Shown in pieces: positions 41,507-51,557 of a DNA stretch of 64,000 bases (its first letter is position 1; each line of letters opens with the position of its first letter). The stretch is from Acidovorax sp. FHTAMBA (GTDB lineage: Bacteria; Pseudomonadota; Gammaproteobacteria; Burkholderiales; Burkholderiaceae_C): NCBI RefSeq assembly GCF_038958875.1, contig NZ_CP152407.1, positions 1,247,501-1,311,500 of the forward strand, read 5' to 3'. The position numbers and the translations under genes are program-made. A model generated the notes under the pieces. The model was given only the letters and a program-made list of their open reading frames with translations, searched no databases and was not told the origin of the DNA.

Positions 41507-42723
41507 TACACAACTTGGCCAAGCTTGAAGATGGGGAGGTACATGGAGACCACGATGCCCCCGATCAGCGTACCCAGAAACACGATGATGATGGGTTCCA
41601 TGAGGCTGGACAGGCCCGCCACCATTTCGTCCACCTCGGCCTCATAGAAATCCGCCGCCTTGCCCAGCATGTGGTCAATGGAACCGGATTCCTCGCCGAT
41701 CGCGCACATCTGAAGGACCATGGACGGGAAGATGTTCGCATTGCCCATGGCAGCGGTGAGGCTGGTACCGGTAGAGACCTCCTGCTGGATCTTTTCGGTC
41801 GCCATGGCGTACACCGAATTGCCGGACGCTCCACCCACTGAGTCCAGTGCCTCCACCAGCGGCACACCGGCAGCAAACATGGTGGACAGGGTGCGCGTCC
41901 AGCGTGCCACGCACGACTTGTCAATCAGCGCCCCAAAAATTGGGATCTTCAGCAATACCCGGTCCATGAACATTTGCATTTTTTCATTTCTTTTCCATGC
42001 CTGCATGAAAAAGAAAAATCCGCCACCGATCACGCCGAATATCAACCACCACCATTTCACGAAAATTTCACTGATACCCATGACGAAAAGGGTAGGGGCC
42101 GGCAAATCTGCGCCAAAAGAACTGAAAACTTCCTTGAACGCAGGAATCACGAAGATCATGATAATCGTCACAACCACAAACGCGACGATAATCACTGATA
42201 TCGGGTACATCAAAGCTGATCTGATTTTGGATTTGATCGCCTCGGTCTTCTCCATGTAGGTAGCCAGCCGGTCCAGAAGGGCCTCCAGAATACCGGCTGC
42301 TTCACCTGCCTCCACAAGGTTGCAATAAAGGCTGTCAAAATACATGGGGTGCTTGCGAAACGCCGCATTCAGCGAAGTACCTGTTTCGACATCGGATCGG
42401 ATGTCGTTGAGCAGCTTGGTGACGCTTGCATTGGTGTTTCCCCGTCCGACAATGTCGAAGGACTGCAGTAGCGGTACACCGGCCTTCATCATGGTTGCCA
42501 GCTGCCGGGTGAACAGGGCAATATCTTTGGGCTTGATCTTTTTGCCGGACCGCATCCGGCGTTTCTTGATTTTGGTGGGAAATACCCCTTGCCGACGCAA
42601 AGTGGCTTGCACCTGATTCTCCCCAGATGCCCGCACTTCGCCACGGACTATCTTACCGTGGCGGTCCTTGCCTTCCCACTCGTAGACAAAATCCTTGATA
42701 TCGCGTGATGCAGCTGTTGCCAT
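41506..42723 (-). CDS. pilC: Type IV pilus inner-membrane protein PilC
   Basis: 405 residues with two copies of the GspF/PilC domain (about 75-200 and 280-400), each with a KAGVPLLQSFDIV-like opening and three membrane segments in all. It organises the pilus assembly platform and contacts PilB. It lies 18 bases downstream of pilB. Confidence 0.96.
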   Translation of the reverse strand: MATAASRDIKDFVYEWEGKDRHGKIVRGEVRASGENQVQATLRRQGVFPTKIKKRRMRSGKKIKPKDIALFTRQLATMMKAGVPLLQSFDIVGRGNTNASVTKLLNDIRSDVETGTSLNAAFRKHPMYFDSLYCNLVEAGEAAGILEALLDRLATYMEKTEAIKSKIRSALMYPISVIIVAFVVVTIIMIFVIPAFKEVFSSFGADLPAPTLFVMGISEIFVKWWWLIFGVIGGGFFFFMQAWKRNEKMQMFMDRVLLKIPIFGALIDKSCVARWTRTLSTMFAAGVPLVEALDSVGGASGNSVYAMATEKIQQEVSTGTSLTAAMGNANIFPSMVLQMCAIGEESGSIDHMLGKAADFYEAEVDEMVAGLSSLMEPIIIVFLGTLIGGIVVSMYLPIFKLGQVV

Positions 42724-42741
42724 GCTGTTCCCTCAAACTCG

Positions 42742-44481
42742 TTATTCGTTGGTGACGGCCAGCACTTCTTCCAGTGAAGTAAAGCCGAGTCTCGCCTTGT
42801 GCAAACCTGATTCGCGCAGTGATCGGACCCCCTCTGCGCGCGCCTGTTCCGCAATTTCCAGTGCACTGCCATCGCGCAAAATGATGCGCTGAATGTCTTC
42901 CGAAACTGGCATCACTTGGTAAATGCCTACCCGACCTTTGTATCCGTTATTGCAGGCTGAACAACCGACAGGCCGATAGGTGACCCAACTCCCGTCAATG
43001 TCCTCTTCCTTGTACCCTGCTTCCAGGAGTGACTCGTGAGGGATATCTGCGGGTGCCTTGCAGGCTGGGCACAGTCGGCGGGCCAGGCGCTGGGCGGTGA
43101 TGAGGATCACGCTGGAGGCGATGTTAAAGGGCGCAATACCCATATTGCGCATGCGCGTCAGCGTCGTCGGGGCATCATTGGTGTGCAGTGTGGACAATAC
43201 CAAATGGCCTGTCTGCGCCGCCTTGATGGAGATATCGGCCGTTTCCAGATCGCGAATTTCCCCCACCATGATAATGTCCGGATCCTGGCGGAGAAAGGAC
43301 TTCAGTGCAACTGCAAAGGTCAGGCCCGCTTTTTCGTTAACGTTCACTTGGTTAACGCCTGGCAGGTTGATTTCGGAAGGATCCTCTGCGGTTGCAATAT
43401 TGACACCTGGCTTGTTCAGGAGGTTCAGGCAGGTGTACAACGATACGGTCTTACCGGAGCCGGTAGGTCCGGTTACCAGAATCATCCCGTAGGGGCGTCC
43501 AATGGCTTCAAGCAGTCGCTCTTTTTCTTCGGGTTCATATCCGAGAGCATCAATACCCAGTTTGGCGCTACTCGGATCAAGAATACGGATAACGATTTTT
43601 TCCCCGAACAAGGTCGGCAGTGTGCTCACCCGGAAGTCGATCACCCTGTCCGGACCCACCTTCAGTTTCATCCGGCCGTCTTGGGGAACGCGCTTTTCAG
43701 AAATATCCAGACGTGAAATCACCTTGATGCGGGACGCCAGCTTGTCCTTGATGGCAATCGGAGGCGATGCGATTTCCCGGAGTTCTCCGTCAATCCGAAA
43801 TCGAACGCGATACTGGTGTTCGTAAGGCTCAAAATGCAAATCTGAAGCGCGCATATTGAAGGCGTCCAGCAGCATCTTGTGCAGGAATTTGACGATTGGA
43901 GCGTCTTCGACGTCTGTGGCGCCCGCATCATTGTTGTCCGGCGTCTCTTCAACGGGGGCGTCGTCAAATTCAAAATCGCCCCCACCACTGACCAACGTTT
44001 CCATGGACTCGTTGGTAGACTTGGTCGTACTTTCGACCAATTTACACAGTTTGTCATACTCTGCAATAATCCAATCCACCCCCATCTGGGTCGTGAATTT
44101 GATTTTCTCTGCTGCTTCCTGATCGGTAGGATCTGCCGTGGCAACAATAAGGCGATTATTGCGCTTGCTTAAAACAACTACCTTGTAGGCTTGGCAAATT
44201 TTGCCATCCAGAAGTTCTTTGGGCAGCCGCAGTGGATCAATCGCTTCCAGATCCAGCAAAGGAGCGCCAAACACGGCTGAAACCGTGTGGGCCAAGTCTG
44301 CCGCTGATACCGCACCGGATCCCGTCAATTCTGCGATAAAGCTGGTGCGGCTAATTTGTGATTTTTTGTAAATGTCTTCCGCTGCCTTTTGGGTCAGCTT
44401 GCCGGCAGACATCAGGGCCCTGCCCAGTCCGGGGAGGGCCACTGCGGAGGCTTCTTTGGGGGCAGTATCGACAGCGGCCAT
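42742..44481 (-). CDS. pilB: Type IV pilus assembly ATPase PilB
   Basis: Powers pilus extension. 579 residues. MshEN-type N-domain (about 20-160), Walker A LVTGPTGSGKTVSLYT, Walker B IIMVGEIRDLETADI and LSTLHTNDA. Four Cys for zinc lie in CPACKAP and CSACNNGYKGR. MshEN domains can bind cyclic di-GMP in some relatives, which is not tested here. Confidence 0.97.
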   Translation of the reverse strand: MAAVDTAPKEASAVALPGLGRALMSAGKLTQKAAEDIYKKSQISRTSFIAELTGSGAVSAADLAHTVSAVFGAPLLDLEAIDPLRLPKELLDGKICQAYKVVVLSKRNNRLIVATADPTDQEAAEKIKFTTQMGVDWIIAEYDKLCKLVESTTKSTNESMETLVSGGGDFEFDDAPVEETPDNNDAGATDVEDAPIVKFLHKMLLDAFNMRASDLHFEPYEHQYRVRFRIDGELREIASPPIAIKDKLASRIKVISRLDISEKRVPQDGRMKLKVGPDRVIDFRVSTLPTLFGEKIVIRILDPSSAKLGIDALGYEPEEKERLLEAIGRPYGMILVTGPTGSGKTVSLYTCLNLLNKPGVNIATAEDPSEINLPGVNQVNVNEKAGLTFAVALKSFLRQDPDIIMVGEIRDLETADISIKAAQTGHLVLSTLHTNDAPTTLTRMRNMGIAPFNIASSVILITAQRLARRLCPACKAPADIPHESLLEAGYKEEDIDGSWVTYRPVGCSACNNGYKGRVGIYQVMPVSEDIQRIILRDGSALEIAEQARAEGVRSLRESGLHKARLGFTSLEEVLAVTNE

Positions 44482-44614
44482 GTAACCGGTAATGTGTTAG
44501 GTGTGGAAAAGAATCCATCCTATCATCACCGATCGGGTGAACGCTGTACAGTGACGGCAGATTGGCAACAGCACCACGAAATGGGTGCTATTGCGGAAAA
44601 GGCCATTGAAATCC

Positions 44615-44691
44615 TGGTCGGGGTGAGAGGATTCGAACCTCCGGCCTCTACGTCCCGAACGTAGCGCTCTACTAGGCTAAGCTACACCCCG
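44615..44691 (-). tRNA. tRNA-Pro (CGG)
   Basis: 77-nt cloverleaf on the minus strand with encoded CCA. Acceptor CGGGGTG/CACCCCG, anticodon stem CTACG/CGTAG with loop TTCGGGA (anticodon CGG), T-loop TTCGAAT. Between ispB-type and pilB genes, same direction. Confidence 0.95.
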
Positions 44692-44727
44692 AATGGCGGA
44701 TTGCACCCGGATTCTGGTGCAATCGGC

Positions 44728-45723
44728 TCAGTTACGTCGTGTTAACAACTGCGCAGCCAATTCTAGCAAAGCGGCTGAATATGCATTGGTCGGTAATCGC
44801 TCTGCGGCCGACATGGCCCGATGGGCCTCGTTAACGGCTGCCGCCCGTGTAACTTCCAAAGCGCCAGTTTCGTGAACAATCCGCACGATGTCTGCGAGTT
44901 GGTCCGTGGAGCCTTGTTCGATGGCTTGGCGCACGACGTCGGCCTGGGTTTTTGTGCCGCGCTCCATGGCAGCGATGAGGGGAAGGGTGGATTTGCCTTC
45001 GCGCAGGTCGTCACCCAGGTTCTTTCCCATTTCCGAAACGTCACCGTCGTAGTCGAGAACGTCATCAATGATCTGGAAAGCGGTGCCCAGTGCTTGGCCG
45101 TACGTTGCGCATGCCTCCTCAATATCTGGCGAACCCCCGGCAAGCACTGCGCCCAAGCGCGCGCTGGCTTCAAAGAGTTTGGCCGTCTTGGAGCGTATGA
45201 CGCGCAGGTAGCCCGCTTCGTCGAGCGACGCGTCGTGCATGTTCATCAGCTGCAACACCTCTCCCTCGGCGATCACGTTGGTGGCCTCCGAGAGTATCTC
45301 CATGATGCGCATGCTGCCCGCTTCGACCATCATCTGAAAGGAGCGGGTATGCAGAAAATCACCCACAAGGACACTCGCAGGGTTGCCAAACGTCTCGTTG
45401 GCGGTAGGGCGACCCCTGCGCAAGGTGGAGGCATCGACGACATCGTCATGCAGCAGAGTCGCGGTGTGTATCAGCTCAACGACTGCGGCGAGGCTGTGCC
45501 GATGTGCCCCCCGGTAGCCCAACGCACCACACACCATTAGGAGCAAGGCGGGCCGCAGCCTTTTGCCCCCTGCAGCAATGATGTACTGCGATATCTGGGC
45601 CACCAGCGGAACGCTGGACGTCAGGCGCTGACCAATGACCTTGTCAACCTCGTGCATGTCTTGTGCTACGAGCAGGAGCGGGGAGGCGGCGGGGGCGGTG
45701 TGGTCAGTCAAGATGGTGGTCAC
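44728..45723 (-). CDS. ispB: Trans-polyprenyl diphosphate synthase (octaprenyl type)
   Basis: Makes the isoprenoid tail of ubiquinone. 331 residues. Aspartate-rich motifs are LLHDDVVDAST (first) and IIDDVLDYDGD (second), with GGKRLRPAL upstream. Chain length cannot be proved from sequence; IspB is likely from the divergent rplU neighbour. Confidence 0.93.
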   Translation of the reverse strand: MTTILTDHTAPAASPLLLVAQDMHEVDKVIGQRLTSSVPLVAQISQYIIAAGGKRLRPALLLMVCGALGYRGAHRHSLAAVVELIHTATLLHDDVVDASTLRRGRPTANETFGNPASVLVGDFLHTRSFQMMVEAGSMRIMEILSEATNVIAEGEVLQLMNMHDASLDEAGYLRVIRSKTAKLFEASARLGAVLAGGSPDIEEACATYGQALGTAFQIIDDVLDYDGDVSEMGKNLGDDLREGKSTLPLIAAMERGTKTQADVVRQAIEQGSTDQLADIVRIVHETGALEVTRAAAVNEAHRAMSAAERLPTNAYSAALLELAAQLLTRRN

Positions 45724-45827
45724 AGAAAGAGCCCGGATTATAGGAAGGCCTGCAGGCGCTTCGTTTCAGTCCCGCATCGCGTGCGGTGCGGGGATCAGTG
45801 AGGGTGGCGCCTTGCGAGGCAATGCGC

Positions 45828-45833
45828 TATACT
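45828..45833 (+). promoter_or_regulatory. Likely -10 box of rplU-rpmA
   Basis: TATACT, 50 bases before the rplU ATG, in the divergent gap with the synthase gene. No good -35 hexamer lies at the usual distance. Confidence 0.4.
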
Positions 45834-45882
45834 CTTGGGCTCTGTGGAAATTCGTCCGCAGAACTCATATCAAGAGGTCAAC

Positions 45883-46194
45883 ATGTACGCGGTCATAAAA
45901 ACCGGCGGCAAGCAGTATCGCGTTGCTTCCGGCGAAAAAATTAAAGTAGAACAGATTGCTGCGGACGTAGGCCAGGAAATTGTGATCGACCAGGTTCTGG
46001 CTGTCGGCAACGGCGCTGAACTGAAGGTTGGTACACCCCTGGTGTCCGGCGCAACCGTGAAAGCCACCGTTGTGGCCCACGGCAAGCACGACAAAGTGCA
46101 CATCTTCAAGATGCGCCGTCGCAAGCACTATCAAAAACGCCAAGGCCATCGCCAGCAGTTCACTGAGCTGCAAATCGGTGCGATTGCTGCTTAA
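45883..46194 (+). CDS. rplU: 50S ribosomal protein L21
   Basis: 103 residues starting MYAVIKTGGKQYRVASGEKI, with the C-terminal KMRRRKHYQKRQGHRQQFTEL rRNA-binding tail. AGAGG lies upstream of the ATG at 45883. First gene of the rplU-rpmA pair. Confidence 0.97.
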   Translation: MYAVIKTGGKQYRVASGEKIKVEQIAADVGQEIVIDQVLAVGNGAELKVGTPLVSGATVKATVVAHGKHDKVHIFKMRRRKHYQKRQGHRQQFTELQIGAIAA

Positions 46195-46209
46195 TCGAAG
46201 GAGCTAGTC

Positions 46210-46467
46210 ATGGCACAGAAAAAAGGCGGCGGCTCTACGCGAAACGGGCGCGACTCCAAGCCAAAGATGCTGGGTGTCAAGGCCTTCGGTGGTGAACTGA
46301 TCAGCGCTGGCTCGATCATCGTGCGCCAACGTGGCACACGTTTCCACCCCGGCAACAATGTCGGCGTGGGCAAGGACCACACCTTGTTTGCCTTGGTGGA
46401 CGGCCACGTGTCGTTCGGCACCAAGGGTGCGTTGTCCAAGTCCACGGTCAATGTGACTCCTGCCTGA
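46210..46467 (+). CDS. rpmA: 50S ribosomal protein L27
   Basis: 85 residues starting MAQKKGGGSTRNGRDSKPK, with GGELISAGSIIVRQRGTRFHPG. The basic N-terminal arm reaches the peptidyl transferase centre. Fifteen bases after rplU, with AAGGAG ahead of the start. Confidence 0.97.
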   Translation: MAQKKGGGSTRNGRDSKPKMLGVKAFGGELISAGSIIVRQRGTRFHPGNNVGVGKDHTLFALVDGHVSFGTKGALSKSTVNVTPA

Positions 46468-46492
46468 GGTTCATTCCTCTGGTAGCCATCGA

Positions 46493-46514
46493 AGCCCCGC
46501 TTTGCCGGGGCTTT
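46493..46514 (+). terminator. Terminator of rplU-rpmA
   Basis: AGCCCCG (46493-46499), loop CTTTGC, CGGGGCT (46506-46512), then TT and a T-rich run. Confidence 0.8.
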
Positions 46515-46638
46515 GTTGTTTGGTCTGTACGATGGCACTCAAGTCGTCGGCAGACGGCGCCTGCAAGGCGTTCTGCAGTTCCGACAGAATCAGGCAGTCT
46601 GGTGCTGGTGCTGCGCCCTTTTGTAAACTGGATATCCC

Positions 46639-47709
46639 ATGAAGTTCGTCGATGAAGCCTTTATTGACATTGCCGCCGGTGATGGTGGCAATGGCTGCGT
46701 GTCGTTCCGGCACGAAAAGTACAAGGAGTTCGGCGGCCCCAATGGGGGTGACGGTGGGCGAGGTGGGCATGTGTTCGCGGTGGCCGACCCCAATCTCAAC
46801 ACCCTCGTGGACTACCGCTACTCGCGCCGGCACGAAGCCAAGCGTGGCGAGCATGGCATGGGGTCGGACATGTTCGGTGCCGCCGGTACCGATATCACCC
46901 TCAAGATGCCGGTTGGCACCATCATCACCGACGCCGAGACCGGCGAGGTGCTCTATGAACTGCTGAATCCGGGTGAGGTCATCACCATCGCCAAAGGCGG
47001 TGATGGCGGCTTTGGCAATATGCGCTTCAAAAGCGCCATCAACCGCGCTCCGCGACAGAAGACGCCCGGCTGGCCCGGGGAGAAGAAGAACCTGAAGCTG
47101 GAGTTGAAAGTGCTGGCCGATGTGGGCCTGCTGGGCATGCCCAATGCAGGCAAGTCCACCTTCATCACGGCCGTGTCCAATGCACGTCCCAAGATTGCGG
47201 ACTACCCCTTCACGACGCTGCACCCCAACCTGGGTGTGGTTCGTGTGGGTCCGGAGCAGAGCTTTGTGGTGGCTGATATTCCCGGTCTGATCGAAGGCGC
47301 TTCGGAAGGTGCGGGCCTCGGGCACCAGTTTTTGCGCCATCTGCAGCGCACCCGCCTGCTGCTGCACATCGTCGATCTGGCCCCGTTCGATGATGCAGTC
47401 GACCCGGTGGCCCAGGCCAAAGCCATCGTCAACGAACTCAAGAAGTATGACCAGCAGCTGTACAACAAGCCGCGCTGGCTGGTGCTCAACAAGCTGGACA
47501 TGGTGCCTGCCGACGAGCGGGAAGCGCGTGTGAAGGACTTCGTCAAGCGCTTCAAGTGGAAGGGGCCGGTGTTCGAGATTTCCGCGCTGACGCGGGAAGG
47601 CTGCGAGCCGCTGATTCATGCCATCTTCCGCCATGTGCAGTCCGAGCAGCGCACCGAGAACGAGCCGGTGGAGGTGGATCCACGCTTTGCCGGAGATGCT
47701 CCCGCCTGA
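46639..47709 (+). CDS. obgE: GTPase ObgE/CgtA
   Basis: Ribosome-associated GTPase, 356 residues. Gly-rich Obg domain (1-158, FIDIAAGDGGNGCVSFRHEK), then G1 GMPNAGKSTFITAV, G3 DIPGLIEGA, G4 NKLDMV. The rplU-rpmA-obgE-proB order is the usual one. Confidence 0.97.
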   Translation: MKFVDEAFIDIAAGDGGNGCVSFRHEKYKEFGGPNGGDGGRGGHVFAVADPNLNTLVDYRYSRRHEAKRGEHGMGSDMFGAAGTDITLKMPVGTIITDAETGEVLYELLNPGEVITIAKGGDGGFGNMRFKSAINRAPRQKTPGWPGEKKNLKLELKVLADVGLLGMPNAGKSTFITAVSNARPKIADYPFTTLHPNLGVVRVGPEQSFVVADIPGLIEGASEGAGLGHQFLRHLQRTRLLLHIVDLAPFDDAVDPVAQAKAIVNELKKYDQQLYNKPRWLVLNKLDMVPADEREARVKDFVKRFKWKGPVFEISALTREGCEPLIHAIFRHVQSEQRTENEPVEVDPRFAGDAPA

Positions 47710-47735
47710 TCCCAGCCCGGGTCAATAGAACCTTG

Positions 47736-47797
47736 GTGCTATATTTTCAATAGCTGGTGGCGCTTGATGGGTAAGCGCTAGCAGCCAAAAATGCTTA
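47736..47797 (+). repeat. Intergenic hairpin repeat, copy 7 (forward)
   Basis: GTGCTATATTTTCAATAGCT arm, core GGCGCTTGATGGGTAAGCGC, then TAGCAGCC. Ends a few bases before the proB ATG. Confidence 0.85.
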
Positions 47798-47800
47798 AAA

Positions 47801-48940
47801 ATGGTTTCCAGCGTATTGCGTGATGCCCGCCGCATCGTGGTCAAGGTGGGCTCCAGTCTTGTGACCAACGAAGGCCGCGGCCTTGATGAAACCGCCATTG
47901 GCGAGTGGAGCCGCCAGCTGGCGGCGCTGGTGCGCGGCGATGGCGGTGCGCCGCGCGAGGTCGTCATGGTGTCCAGCGGTGCCATTGCCGAAGGCATGAA
48001 GCGCCTGGGCTGGACCACGCGGCCGCACGAGGTCCACGAGCTGCAGGCCGCCGCTGCCGTCGGGCAGATGGGGCTGGCGCAGATGTACGAAACGAAACTG
48101 CGCGAGCAGGGCATGGGCAGTGCGCAGGTGCTGCTCACGCATGCGGACCTGGCCGACCGCGAACGCTACCTGAACGCGCGCTCCACACTGCTGACGCTGT
48201 TGCGTTTGGGCGTGGTGCCGGTCATCAATGAGAACGACACCGTCGTCAACGACGAAATCAAGTTCGGCGACAACGACACGTTGGGCGCCCTGGTGGCCAA
48301 TCTGGTCGAGGCCGACGCGCTGATCATCCTCACCGACCAGAAGGGCCTGTACACCGCCGACCCACGCCGTGACACGTCTGCGCAGTTTGTGCACGAAGCC
48401 AAAGCCGGTGACCCGGCGCTCGAAGCCATGGCCGGTGGCGCGGGTTCCAGCATTGGCAAGGGCGGCATGATCACCAAGATCCTGGCGGCCAAGCGGGCGG
48501 CGGGTTCCGGCGCCTCCACCGTGATTGCCTGGGGGCGCGAATCCGATGTGCTCGTGCGCCTGGTGCGTGGCGAGGCTCTGGGCACTTTACTGGTGGCTCA
48601 GACGCAGAAAAAGCAGGCCCGCAAGCAGTGGATGGCCGATCATCTGCAATTGCGTGGATCGGTGGTGGTCGATGCCGGGGCGGTGGCCAAGGTGCGTGAC
48701 GAAGGCAAAAGTCTGCTGCCCATCGGCATGACCGCAGTGGAGGGCGACTTCTCCAGGGGCGACGTGATTGCGGTGCGCGACGCGTCCGGCGCAGAGATTG
48801 CCCGGGGCCTTGCCAACTATGCGGCGGCCGAGGCGCGCATGCTCTGCCGCAAGCCCTCGACCGAATTCGAGCGGCTGCTCGGTTACGCTGCAGAGCCCGA
48901 AATGGTGCATCGCGACAACATGGTGCTTGGCGCACGCTGA
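47801..48940 (+). CDS. proB: Glutamate 5-kinase
   Basis: First step of proline synthesis. 379 residues: amino acid kinase domain (RRIVVKVGSSLVTNE, INENDTVVNDEIKFGDND, GGMITKILAAKRA) and a C-terminal PUA domain (about 285-370). The start lies just past a repeat copy and has no strong Shine-Dalgarno; a second in-frame ATG is not evident nearby. Confidence 0.96.
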   Translation: MVSSVLRDARRIVVKVGSSLVTNEGRGLDETAIGEWSRQLAALVRGDGGAPREVVMVSSGAIAEGMKRLGWTTRPHEVHELQAAAAVGQMGLAQMYETKLREQGMGSAQVLLTHADLADRERYLNARSTLLTLLRLGVVPVINENDTVVNDEIKFGDNDTLGALVANLVEADALIILTDQKGLYTADPRRDTSAQFVHEAKAGDPALEAMAGGAGSSIGKGGMITKILAAKRAAGSGASTVIAWGRESDVLVRLVRGEALGTLLVAQTQKKQARKQWMADHLQLRGSVVVDAGAVAKVRDEGKSLLPIGMTAVEGDFSRGDVIAVRDASGAEIARGLANYAAAEARMLCRKPSTEFERLLGYAAEPEMVHRDNMVLGAR

Positions 48941-48983
48941 GGGCGAAACATCCGCCGGTCTGTATACGCCCCTCCATAGCAAG

Positions 48984-49009
48984 ACGCCTGCATCCGCAGG
49001 CGTTTTTTT
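48984..49009 (+). terminator. Terminator of proB
   Basis: ACGCCTGC (48984-48991), loop ATCC, GCAGGCGT (48996-49003), then a run of Ts to 49009. On the minus strand it could also bound rppH. Confidence 0.88.
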
Positions 49010-49053
49010 CATGGGCTTGCCACGGTCGCTGAGCAAGTGCGAGGGCGAAACGG

Positions 49054-49722
49054 CTAGCGCGGCTCGGTGACCGAAGGGAGGCCATCGAGCTCCCCGGGCA
49101 CGCTGTTTTGGGGGTCGGGATCGAAACTGGCTCCCGGCGGAAGCTCCATGCCCGGATTGACCAGCATCGAGCCGGTCCTGAACATCGTGCCTGCATTTTC
49201 ACCCTCACGGGTTCGCATGCCACTGCGCAGATAGCGGTTGCGCTGCTCATGCCGGGGCAGAAAGCGGGCCAGCTCCGTCAGCGCCATTTCATAGACGCCA
49301 CGTTTGAACTCCACCACCACGTCCAGCGGCACCCAATAGTCGTTCCAGCGCCAGGCGTCAAACTCCGGATGGTTGGTGGCACGAAGGTTCAAGTCCCAGT
49401 CGTGCCCTACCAGTTGTAGCAGATACCAGATTTGTTTCTGGCCCTTGTAGTGTCCGCGCGCATCGCGGCGGATGTACCGGTCAGGCACCTCATAACGCAA
49501 CCAGTCCCGGGTCCGGGCCACCACGCGCACGTGGTTGGGCAATAATCCCACCTCTTCATGCAGTTCGCGGAACATGGCTTGCTCGGGGGTTTCACCCCGG
49601 TCAATGCCACCCTGCGGAAACTGCCAGCTGTGGGTGCGTATACGCTTGCCCCAGAACACCTGGTTTTTCTGGTTGAGCAGGATGATGCCGACGTTCGGCC
49701 GAAAGCCGTCCCGGTCAAGCAT
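49054..49722 (-). CDS. rppH: RNA pyrophosphohydrolase (Nudix) with C-terminal extension
   Basis: Removes pyrophosphate from mRNA 5' ends to start decay. The ATG at 49722 gives 222 residues. The family core (1-160) has MLDRDGFRPNVGIILLN, the Nudix box GGIDRGETPEQAMFRELHEE and the C-terminal YWVPLDVVVEFKRGVYEMAL. A tail of about 50 residues, rich in Gly, Pro and Glu and not in E. coli RppH, follows. Divergent from proS. Confidence 0.95.
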   Translation of the reverse strand: MLDRDGFRPNVGIILLNQKNQVFWGKRIRTHSWQFPQGGIDRGETPEQAMFRELHEEVGLLPNHVRVVARTRDWLRYEVPDRYIRRDARGHYKGQKQIWYLLQLVGHDWDLNLRATNHPEFDAWRWNDYWVPLDVVVEFKRGVYEMALTELARFLPRHEQRNRYLRSGMRTREGENAGTMFRTGSMLVNPGMELPPGASFDPDPQNSVPGELDGLPSVTEPR

Positions 49723-49814
49723 AATCAAACCCCAAATTTTTAAACTGTGTCCATTATGCACGGCGCCTTGCGCGCAGCAAGTGGACGGCCCCGTTCCGCC
49801 TGCTAGCGATCCCG

Positions 49815-51557
49815 ATGAAAGCCTCCCAATTCTTTATCTCCACCCTCAAGGAAGCTCCGGCGGATGCCGAAGTGGTCAGCCACAAACTCATGACGCGGGC
49901 GGGGCTGATCAAGAAACTGGGCGCTGGCATCTACAACTACATGCCCATGGGGCTGCGGGTGATCCGCAAGGTCGAGGCCATCGTACGCGAGGAAATGAAC
50001 CGCGCGGGCGCGGTGGAGCTCACCATGCCCGTGGTCCAGCCTGCAGAACTCTGGCAGGAGACGGGCCGGTTCGAGAAGATGGGCCCCGAGCTGCTGCGCA
50101 TCCAGGACCGTCATGGCCGCGACTTTGTGGTGCAGCCCACCAGCGAGGAAGTGATCACTGACATCGCACGCCAGGAGCTCAAGAGCTACAAGCAGCTGCC
50201 GAAAAACTTTTACCAGATCCAGACCAAGTTCCGCGACGAGCGCCGCCCCCGTTTTGGCCTCATGCGCGGCCGCGAGTTCATCATGAAGGATGCCTACAGC
50301 TTTGACCGCGACCAGGCGGCCGCCAAGACCAGCTACCAGGTGATGGCACAGGCCTACCGGCGCATTTTCGACCGCTTTGGACTGACCTACCGTGCGGTGG
50401 CGGCTGACAGCGGTGCCATCGGTGGGGATCTTTCGGAAGAGTTCCAGGTGATTGCCGCCACGGGGGAAGACGCCATTGTCTACTGCCCACAGAGCGACTA
50501 CGCCGCCAATATGGAAAAGGCGGAGGCGCTGGCCCCTGCAGGCCCACGCGGTGCAGCCACGCAAGTGCTGACCAAGACGGCCACCCCGGGCAAGAGCACC
50601 TGTGCGGATGTGGCGGAGCTGCTAGGTGTTCCACTCAGCACCACGGTGAAGTCGCTGGTGCTGGCAACTGACGAAACCAACGAAGCCGGCGAAATCGTCA
50701 AGACCCAGGTGTGGCTGCTGCTGCTGCGTGGCGACCATGACATGAACGAAATCAAGGTGGGCAAGGTGCCCGGGCTGGCGGACTTCCGCTTTGCCACGCT
50801 GGGTGAAATCGAAGACCACTTTGGCTGCAAGCCCGGTTACCTGGGCCCCATTGGTTTGAAAAAGCCCTTGAAGATTGTGGTGGACCGCGAAGTCGCGCTG
50901 ATGGCCGACTGGATCTGCGGCGCCAATGAGGTGGATTTTCACATCACCGGCGTCAACTGGGGCCGCGACCTGCCCGAGCCCGACATGGTGGCCGACCTGC
51001 GCAACGTGGTGGCGGGCGACCGCTCACCGGACGGCAAGGGCGAGCTGGCGATCGAGCGTGGTATCGAAGTGGGCCACGTGTTCTACCTGGGCACCAAGTA
51101 CAGCAAGGGCATGAACGCGACCTTCCTGGGCGACGACGGCAAGCCGGCGTTCTTCGAGATGGGTTGCTATGGCATTGGCGTGACGCGCCTGCCTGCCGCC
51201 GCCATTGAACAAAACCACGACGAGCGCGGCATCATCTGGCCGGACGCGATTGCGCCGTTCACGGTGGTGGTCTGTCCCGTGGGCATGGACCGCAGCGAGG
51301 CCGTCAAGGCCACGGCCGAGCAGCTGTATGCCGACCTGCTGGCCGCAGGTGTGGACGTGATCCTGGACGACCGTGGCGAGCGCCCCGGCGCCATGTTTGC
51401 CGACTGGGAGCTGATTGGAGTGCCCCACCGCGTGACCATCGGCGACAAGAGTTTGAAGGACGGTGTGGTCGAGTACCAGCACCGCCGCGATGCTGCCGCC
51501 ACCAAGGTGGCCGTGGCCGACATCCTGGCCCATGTGAAGGGCCGCATGGCGGTATGA
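49815..51557 (+). CDS. proS: Prolyl-tRNA synthetase
   Basis: 580 residues, the bacterial long form. Class II motifs are GIYNYMPMGLRVIRKVEAI (motif 1) and FRDERRPRFGLMRGREF (motif 2). An inserted YbaK-type editing domain (about 225-380) is followed by motif 3 and the anticodon-binding domain. Overlaps the next gene by ATGA. Confidence 0.97.
   Translation: MKASQFFISTLKEAPADAEVVSHKLMTRAGLIKKLGAGIYNYMPMGLRVIRKVEAIVREEMNRAGAVELTMPVVQPAELWQETGRFEKMGPELLRIQDRHGRDFVVQPTSEEVITDIARQELKSYKQLPKNFYQIQTKFRDERRPRFGLMRGREFIMKDAYSFDRDQAAAKTSYQVMAQAYRRIFDRFGLTYRAVAADSGAIGGDLSEEFQVIAATGEDAIVYCPQSDYAANMEKAEALAPAGPRGAATQVLTKTATPGKSTCADVAELLGVPLSTTVKSLVLATDETNEAGEIVKTQVWLLLLRGDHDMNEIKVGKVPGLADFRFATLGEIEDHFGCKPGYLGPIGLKKPLKIVVDREVALMADWICGANEVDFHITGVNWGRDLPEPDMVADLRNVVAGDRSPDGKGELAIERGIEVGHVFYLGTKYSKGMNATFLGDDGKPAFFEMGCYGIGVTRLPAAAIEQNHDERGIIWPDAIAPFTVVVCPVGMDRSEAVKATAEQLYADLLAAGVDVILDDRGERPGAMFADWELIGVPHRVTIGDKSLKDGVVEYQHRRDAAATKVAVADILAHVKGRMAV

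Noticed and set aside
40283..41647. 454-codon plus-strand frame across coaE and pilD
   Set aside because: Runs antisense over two recognised genes and has no domain of its own.
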